Below are positions 57,067 through 64,000 of a stretch of 64,000 nt of DNA, piece after piece. The first letter of the stretch is position 1. Each line of letters begins with the position of its first letter. This DNA is from Moniliophthora roreri (lineage: Eukaryota > Basidiomycota > Agaricomycetes > Agaricales > Marasmiaceae), in contig LATX02000078.1 in the NCBI GenBank assembly GCA_001466705.2, positions 930,001 to 994,000 of the forward strand, in the 5' to 3' direction. Under the pieces are notes generated by a model, which saw only the letters and a list, made by a program, of their open reading frames with translations, made no database searches and was not told where the DNA came from. The translations under genes were made by a program, and so were the position numbers.

Positions 57067-58384
57067 ATGTCTTCTGAACTCCCCTACTCCTCTCAACAAG
57101 TCTTCTCCCATGAAACGACACACGTCGGGTCGTATCACCCCAGCGCATTCAAACTCCTCTTTCTCATTAATTCCGAAGACTACGGTGACCAAATCACCGC
57201 TGCTGTGCAAGATAACAACAGACTGTGAGCCTTCTGGGGCAGCTTACTCTTTCTCAGAGGGCATCACCGCAGACTGAATGAAGCTCTGGCACAATTGGAC
57301 CGACAAGCAGGGACGTTCGCTGAAGTGATGACCAATGATGAAGACGCAATCCAACTGATGGGACCCACCACAGTACCAGTACCAGTTCTAGACGTCGAGA
57401 ATTTACCAGTTCATGTAGAAATTCCAAAAGATGACGACGAACCCTTCCCATCCAGTGAGGACATCAATCCCAACGAACCCGCTTTCTTCCACGAGATGCA
57501 GCGAACCCAAAGAAGACTCCGAAGAGCAATTGTCGTCGCTCGCGGCCAATGCCTTCTCCAGACAAGACAGAGATTACGTCTTGCACCCACTCCCAGTCAT
57601 TCCAATTCCCAATCTACAAACAACATCCCCGAATCACAGAACAAACTCATCTACCCCCCTGAGTCATCAAGCGTGCGAACCTCTGATAACTCGGAAACAA
57701 TCTCCAACGCAACTGAACGAGCACGACTATTCCCCTCCACCTCTCCATGTACAACACCTCCACCAATGCTCCAACCAGGAGTCGAACGACCCATTTCCCC
57801 TTCTAATTCCCACCACGAACAACGATTCGACCCAGCCAATCAATTCGACACTGCCGATGAACTGGTTAACTCCAGAACGCAGGTCGGTGTGGGACGACGA
57901 GGACATCGACGAGGAACCAGAAGAGCTGCTACCCGAAAACAGATCGAGGAGTCCTATGCAGCATATAACGGAACGGACGGAAGAGGTGTTCGAGCGACTT
58001 TGTGCCCTGTGTGCAGATTGGAGAAGCACTGTGCTACTGACTGTCGGAAGTATAGTTGCCCGATCTGCACCGAACATGCACCTGGACATGTATCTCGTGA
58101 CTGCCACGACAGACGAAGGTCTCAAAGAACTACGAAGCATAACAATTCTCTTGGCGATCCAACTGCTTACTACAATCTTACGGACGATAACGCCTGGGAT
58201 GATGAGATCTACGGGGATGGAGAGTCTTGAACAACCAGAACCGGAACCACCGAGACCAGCCTTCATAGTGGATATAGGAGAAGAGGAAGGACCGAGATAC
58301 TTCTATAGGACAAATTCGCCTGTGTTTCAAGGCGAATGGTTACATATGGGACAGCCGATCTCGAGCGTGGATGTTCGAGCATAA
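57067..58384 (+). pseudogene. Gypsy ORF3, zinc-knuckle protein between pol and the 3' LTR
   Basis: An ATG at 57067, 17 nt after the pol stop, opens a frame (MSSELPYSSQQVFSH) that continues to 58230 with one TGA near 57223-57225. Features: a helical start (SLLFLRGHHRRLNEALAQLD), an acidic part, an Arg-rich helix (RTQRRLRRAIVVARGQ), a Ser/Pro/Asn-rich linker, an RRGHRRGTRRAATRKQIEES basic patch, then two zinc knuckles: CPVCRLEKHCATDC and CPICTEHAPGHVSRDC (C-x2-C-x4-H-x4-C and C-x2-C-x6-H-x4-C). A second frame, open from 57431 to 58384, overlaps it for 800 nt; its last 50 codons (PEPEPPRPAF, YFYRTNSPVF) look like the natural continuation, so a 1-nt indel near 58205-58230 is likely. Position corresponds to env or an additional gag-like gene; nucleic-acid binding is inferred. 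Confidence 0.8.
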
Positions 58385-58395
58385 CGAGGGGGTAA
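58385..58395 (+). other. Gypsy polypurine tract
   Basis: The stretch around CGAGGGGGTAA abuts the 3' LTR. It is the expected plus-strand primer site. Confidence 0.75.
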
Positions 58396-58966
58396 TGTTA
58401 CAGTTTTTCTACCAGACACTTTTTCTTTTCCTCAATTTTCTTTATTCTTCTCGCGTATCACCATTCTGGGCAAGTTAACGCCCAACATTATGCTTCTTCT
58501 TAACATCTGGACTCATTCACATCCCCAGTACCCCTTTCCTTTTTCGATACTTATGACATCGTTATGACTTCTTTGTTCCATCAGTTTCTATCTCCTTCCA
58601 ATGACATTGCTTATGATGTCAAGAACTTTATTTATAACTTCACTGACATTCTACCATATTCCATTGCTTTCTACTTGTTTAACAAACAACAATGTCGATC
58701 TCACAGTTGTATCCAAATGAGTAGCTACAAAAGGTGTATAAGTAGATAGTTTTCTGGGTCTAAGCTCTTCAGCTTGACCTAGTTTAATCAAACTTGTGTC
58801 TAGTCAACAAACGAACCTCTGAACTCTAGCTTTTCTTAAAGCTAGCTCTCTAAACTTGAACTTTACTTCTTTGGGAAGGAAATTCTCCTTTCTTGTTGAA
58901 GTTAACTCCGCATCACTACGTCAAGTGGTGTTGAGTTGTTGTCATTGCTGCGCAAGTAACGTAACA
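58396..58966 (+). repeat. Gypsy 3' LTR
   Basis: It is 571 bp, the same length as the 5' LTR, with about a dozen substitutions. It is followed by the target-site duplicate CATGC. Confidence 0.95.
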
Positions 58967-59454
58967 CATGCATTGTTGAAGGAGATAGGAACAGTAACAG
59001 CGTGTTCCAACCTTGGAAACTTTGGCATCCAGGCCCTTGCCGATGTGTGGATACTAGAAAGGGAAATGCTGTAAAGAGATGGGACAGATGCAGCCATCCA
59101 CTTGTAGATACCTGACTTAGAAAAGAGAAAATACAAATTATAGAGTCCAGAATGCTGGAAATGTAGATACCTGTGCAGATATGGTCGGATACCCTAGTGG
59201 CCAGACTCCATGACATCTGAATATTCCCTCTTTTAGTATCTCAGTCACTCATTTATCCTTTCCTGAATTGTTGGACATTATTTATATTTTTCTGTAGATA
59301 TATTCCTTGGACTGTATATAAGGACAGCTAGATATTCGTACATAAACAAGTAACTCTGCCCCCCTCAGACTGTGAATACATGACAAGTTTGTTTGGTATA
59401 TAAATTTGTGTGCCATTCCAGTTTTGCTTCCTCACTTCAGGCTCTGGAGATTGG

Positions 59455-59455
59455 N
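59455..59455. other. single-N gap
   Basis: No repeated flank was found; the true gap size is unknown. Confidence 0.85.
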
Positions 59456-59912
59456 GGACTGTAGCTCTTGTATTTGTGCTTTGTGCACCACATTCTTGTG
59501 TGTGTGTTTGTATGTTTGAATACAAAACCTTTTAACAACCCCCTATACTCCTTTAGAGGTGAAACTTTGAAGTAGAAAGCTTCAATAAGAGAGAATCAGC
59601 CTAGCTACAAGTTTTGTTGGCATTCTAAGTGCAGCAACTCTGATCACATCAATCCACACTTGCACAACAACCTGAGTTAGACTTTTGGAGGTTATCTTTT
59701 GAGGTAGTTTTCCACTAGTCTTATCTTAGACAAATTACTAGAGCAAGGTATTAGCTATGTAGATAACCTCAAGGGTATTTCATGCTCTGTTCCTTCCACC
59801 TATCTCACCAAGGAAAAGGTGTTGGAGAAGGCCAATGCAATCTGGTGCATTCATGACATCATTGCACTGTGCAACTACCTTGCTGCCTACATAGAGATGA
59901 CTAGAGATAATA

Positions 59913-60124
59913 CTCTCTGACACAGAAAGTAATGAGAATAATGCAGAATATAGTTGAGTAGCTGTGCCTGCAAACAGAACTGTAACTGAAGAATGGTTCA
60001 AGTCTTAAAACACACATATAGACACTCTTTGTCTGTATAGTGTTGTGATTAGAATTAGAGTCTTTGTTGGGCTATTTTTAATTTTATTGAGAGATGAATT
60101 CTCATTACTTTTTGTGTTAAAGAG
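59913..60124 (-). mobile_element. MITE, 212 bp, second copy in reverse orientation
   Basis: It begins CTCTCTGACACAGAAAG and ends with the imperfect reverse complement of the other end (CTTTTTGTGTTAAAGAG), flanked by TA on both sides. It is the reverse complement of 45635-45847 along its whole length. Confidence 0.8.
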
Positions 60125-63100
60125 TAAATTCTAGAAAGATATCCTTGCTGGTGCTACAGACCTTCTGAATAGTCAGATTGTTGTTGGTGGTTTCAAGAAG
60201 GTGAATGGTGTTCAAGACAAGACATGTTATGTTACTTGTGCCAATGATGTAACCACAAGTTGACTGTAGACTTTCCAATGGTCTAAGTCAATGACACAAC
60301 TTCAAGTTTGAGAACATTTAGAGGTCTGAGGTCAAGAGTATTTGACACAGGGTGTAGTATTAACCAGGTCAAGCTGGAGAGCTTAGACCTTGATATGAGT
60401 GCTTAAATAGTTACATCCAATATCTACATGTAGCCTACATGTCCAGTATGTGTATATAGCAGAGATATCAGAAAAATGATAAATTGCTGACACAGTTGGG
60501 AATTCATACAAAGCATTATTAGATATGTGAGAGAGAAAAGGGGAACTGGGAAGTTGTACATGTCCAATGAGAAATGTAACAGTTACCTCACTCAAGTGTC
60601 TGGACATTCAATAACACACTTTGCATACTAGGATTTGGACCCTTTCAGTAGCATTGTTCAGAGTTCTTGCTAATTTTAGTAACATCCATACACTGTAATG
60701 TGACATGGGGCCTCAACCACTCAGGCAGCTGTTAATGTGCCTAATTTTGGCCTAGACACAAAATTGTGCACTTTTTGCATCAAAAACTAGAAAAAGAGCC
60801 CAGAGTATATGTGATATTCATGTGACTTGATAACCCAGGAACTCTAATACAGTGTCTAAGCTTTAAGCACCGAGTCTAATAAATCTAATAATTGACACTG
60901 TAACACAATTTAGATAAGGTTAGTAGACTATACTAGCCTTCTATATTACAGTGAAGCATCATAGTGAGGGTCCTTGGTCAATAAAACAGGCCAGAAACTA
61001 CTAATTCTGAATACAAAGAAATAGATATTAGCAGAATCCACAGTCTAAGTGCACTAGATTGTTCACTTTGTGATCACATTGCATGATAATGTGTCAATAG
61101 ACTTAACACTACATTATTACTATCAGAACTATAGTACACAGTTGGAACTTGTTCCTGCACAGAGCTTTGAAGACACTCTCGGGCAGATACAATGGCCTAT
61201 CCAGGTGTACTTGGGACAATTGATGGGCAATGAGTATGCAGGAAATTGATAATGACTCACAAGATTGTATGTGGAACAGAAGGAGATTGAATATGACAGA
61301 TGTCTAGACCATAACATCTACCAATCTGATGGTAGAAAGTGGCTACACAGAAGTAAACCAGAGGAAAGAGAAACATAAAGCTGGTCCAGAACCTGTGGCT
61401 ATGCAGAAGTAGCTATGTGGAAGGATCATTTGACCCAGCAACACTCCATGCAGGGTCCAAAATATAATAAATCAACTGTTTGGTTACCAAATATACCCAA
61501 CATAGTTAATTGCTATATGGAATCAGCCTTTTAGGCATGAATGTGTATGATTTATACCTTAGACTAGAACACACTTGTTTTATCTTTTATTTTGTTATTT
61601 CCAATCATCATTCTGTATATAAAGAGCTGTACTTGTAGATGCAGGCTCAAGCACTGACTGGTACTTGCATACTATAGCCCTGCTAATATGCATAACTTTT
61701 ACCTTTTATTTCACATGCAAATAGAGAATATTTTGCACTTTTATGGTTGAAAATGAAATATACAAGAGAGTTGAGGACTAGTGTGAGCCCCAAGCAGCTA
61801 GTCAAAGTGAGTAGTAGAGAAGGATACAAAATATTAGCAGAGTAATAGTTGATAGTAGGCCATACAAGGGTACCTGACCACTGCTAGTATGAAAATAAAC
61901 AGCAAATCTGAACACAGAGGAGCATCCTGAAACCTGTAGAAAACCATACTGCATTATACCTCTCTATTGAAAGCATACCAAAGGGAATATTTTCAATCCA
62001 TACCTGACTTGAAGGAAGAATAAAACCCTTTGATGGTACATCAATGAGAATATTACCAAGAAACAGATATGAAACAGAGAATGACAAATCATCAGCAGGG
62101 GATACTTGAGATACTGATATCAAATTAGATGAATGAAATAGATGATTGGTTACTGGAAAGGTGCCTATATCACAGAAAAGTGGAAGACAAAGGTGTATGA
62201 TGAGAAACCAACATGGCTAAGCTTACGTGTACACTTTAAACATAGAAATGGAAGCATATTACAGGTCTATAGAGCAGATGATAGTAGATGGAGAAGGAAG
62301 GAACTGTGTGGAGTGGCATAGAAGTATAATATTTTTAAACAGAGTCGGAAGGAGAGCCATTTGATAGAGAAAATTGCAAACAATTAGTGTCAGGAGACTG
62401 CACAATCATTATAGAAAAGGAATAAAAGAGTTTATGGCTATGAAGCCTGACTACAATTGGACACTGTGACAGAGAAATTACCAAACACAGCTCAGTTTAT
62501 ATAATATTTAGCACCCAACTCAGTTTTATTTGTATGTGTGACAGATATATTAGATTATTTATGTTGTAGGGTATATAAGGGGATGTGTTTTGTAGGTGGA
62601 AAGCAGGAGAGATACTGCCCACTGATTACCAGAGTGTATGACGTTGTTGTTCAGGTAGAAGAGCTACCAGCAAATCAGTATTTTTCAACTACTTCAGGCT
62701 CTAGCTTATTTAGTTGTGCAAGAGGCACAGGCTAGTTGAGACCTGAGATTGTAACCCAAACCAGAGATATAAATAAAAGCTAGAAAGAGCTTAGTTTTTA
62801 ACGCAAGAGGCATGTTTTCTGATAAGAAGAATATTGTATCAGTTTACCAAGAGGGTAGCTGACGTGCATCAGTATAGTCTGGTGTTTTGACGTGAATCAG
62901 AGAGGGTTTCAGGCTAGCAGTGTCTAGAAGATTTGTCCTCTTGAGAATCATTGCAGAACATAGCTAAGAGAGCTATATTCAGGTACAAGAGGTACCTTTG
63001 TTCTCGCTTAGAAGAAGTTTATTCTTTGGGCAGTTTCTAGTCAAACATCGATACCAGTATTTGCTTTGAAGTGATTAATAAAACTATAAACCCATAAATA

Positions 63101-64000
63101 TTATACAAAACAAACACCAATCTCGATCTGAGAAGTTGTTTTGAAGGCATTCATCTCTGAACTACTGAGCGAGACATTGAGAAATTATTCTTGACGTTGT
63201 GGTAACAGTGAACCACGCCGAACCAACTCACAAACAAAACTGAGAATCAAGAACTTATATATATACCTTTTTTAGGGGTATTTTAGCACCACAGGCCTCG
63301 TGTTTTCATAGTAGAGGCATAGGTTTTTGAGCATCTTCACCGTCACTATTAAGTTTGGTATATAGTCTTATATCTCAACTAGGTCTACTCTGAGTCCCTA
63401 GGGCCTGACATGAGGAGGAAAATCTGATCAGATGTGATTTCTCTACACAAACAATAGCCACATACAAATATCGCATAGTGATAGGGCAGATTCCTCTTGC
63501 TCCTACCTACAAAACTGTCCTTATATACTGCTGGAAACAAATATCTACAATAAAATTATAATAATAGGTATATATTGTACTGGTCACAGAAAAAAAATCA
63601 CAAAATGAACATATATGGGTTCAGTCCCATGTCACAACAGTAATCCCATACTATATATGGGTATGCAGGTCACCAATAAATACAATCTTGAGTATCAGAA
63701 GCATGACTCGAGCTAGGCCCTCCATGTGGTATATGGGTATCTAGGTTTGGAATCCATTGCTACTGCCTAGGAGTTCCTTATCCTGTTTTTCAATGGTCAG
63801 AAATACTCTCAACTTCCATAGGAGTCATCGTGTATTTCCTTGTTCCATCTGTCCTATCTGACTGACTCATGCTTATCTCTCATGTTTCTTTTCTTGTCTA
63901 TCAGTCATATCTGATTTCTGTCTTATCACTTTCCTTCTATCTTTGGAGGATTATGGCATCACCCTCTTGGAATGCAGAGTGATCATATACTTGAGCTAAT

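Larger units (their letters stand above)
48859..58966 (+). mobile_element. Ty3/Gypsy chromovirus LTR retrotransposon (as assembled, with two unmerged contig overlaps)
   Basis: The order is 5' LTR, self-primer site, gag, protease, reverse transcriptase, RNase H, integrase, chromodomain, ORF3, polypurine tract, 3' LTR. Both LTRs are 571 bp with TGTTAC...GTAACA ends. The 5-bp sequence CATGC occurs immediately before (48854-48858) and after (58967-58971), a perfect target-site duplication. Collapsing the repeats at the Ns at 50448 and 54947 reduces 10.1 kb to about 7.3 kb. gag and pol are in different frames joined by a -1 frameshift signal at 52538. Seven in-frame stops and one frame-shifting deletion in pol make this copy defective. 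LTRs differ by roughly a dozen positions (about 2 percent), so the insertion is younger than the Copia element. Confidence 0.96.
58972..64000. other. CpG-poor, AT-rich right end; no gene recognised
   Basis: Open frames are short. The region holds one MITE (59913-60124), an N at 59455 without repeated flanks, and decayed repeat-like DNA. Blocks near 61740-62100 loosely resemble 48260-48620 (GACTAG-GTGAGCCC and AACCTGTAGA words in order). TATA-like sites at about 61615 and 62570 hint at old LTRs. Nothing here can be called a gene. Confidence 0.6.

Overview
The window reads as nuclear DNA of a filamentous basidiomycete, most likely an Agaricomycete. Host genes are cut by many short GT-AG introns (about 50-65 bp). 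The recognisable families (DUF6534 membrane proteins, F-box and BTB proteins, HsbA-like secreted proteins, fungal M12A zincins, NACHT-type C-terminal modules) are typical of mushroom genomes, and LTR retrotransposons fill much of the rest. Nothing bacterial or organellar was seen.

Layout. 1-2.6 kb: gene-poor DNA with copies of a dispersed T-run/ACCAACC repeat. 2.6-11.4 kb: a head-to-tail duplication of a DUF6534 gene plus the 5' end of a sirtuin gene; the right copy is complete (DUF6534 at 7670-9477, Hst2/SIRT2-like sirtuin at 10005-11369) and the left copy is broken. 11.6-13.2 kb: a frameshifted NACHT-type C-terminal remnant cut by a Copia element. 13.2-25.6 kb: a minus-strand Ty1/Copia element with 516-bp LTRs and an unusually long Gag-protease interval. 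26-28.8 kb: a decayed zinc-finger/PHD-like gene, a tandem repeat and an F-box-protein fragment. 29-40.6 kb: the main host gene island (F-box, DUF1295, BTB, an unknown basic protein, M12A zincin, HsbA-like protein), in which several genes have a decayed neighbour copy. 42.9-48.9 kb and 59-64 kb: CpG-poor, AT-rich repeat graveyard with MITEs. 48.9-59.0 kb: a Ty3/Gypsy chromovirus with 571-bp LTRs and a perfect 5-bp target-site duplication.

Assembly warning. Seven single Ns occur. At four of them the sequence after the N repeats 1-2 kb of the sequence before it, so contig ends overlap but were never merged. The Gypsy element is really about 7.3 kb and the Copia element about 9.2 kb; the doubled gag, Cys-rich and RNase H blocks are not biological tandem copies.

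Most interesting signals: (1) in the Gypsy element, a -1 frameshift signal (GGGTTTT, then the gag stop, then a 10-bp hairpin) and a 12-nt match between the start of the predicted transcript and the primer-binding site, as in self-primed Tf1/sushi elements; (2) a third Gypsy ORF with two zinc knuckles between pol and the 3' LTR; (3) about 900 extra Cys/His-rich codons between Gag and protease of the Copia element; (4) a stretch of DNA present both with its CpGs (32.2 kb) and stripped of them (47.9 kb), pointing to C-to-T decay that also explains nearly all stop codons in the two retrotransposons.
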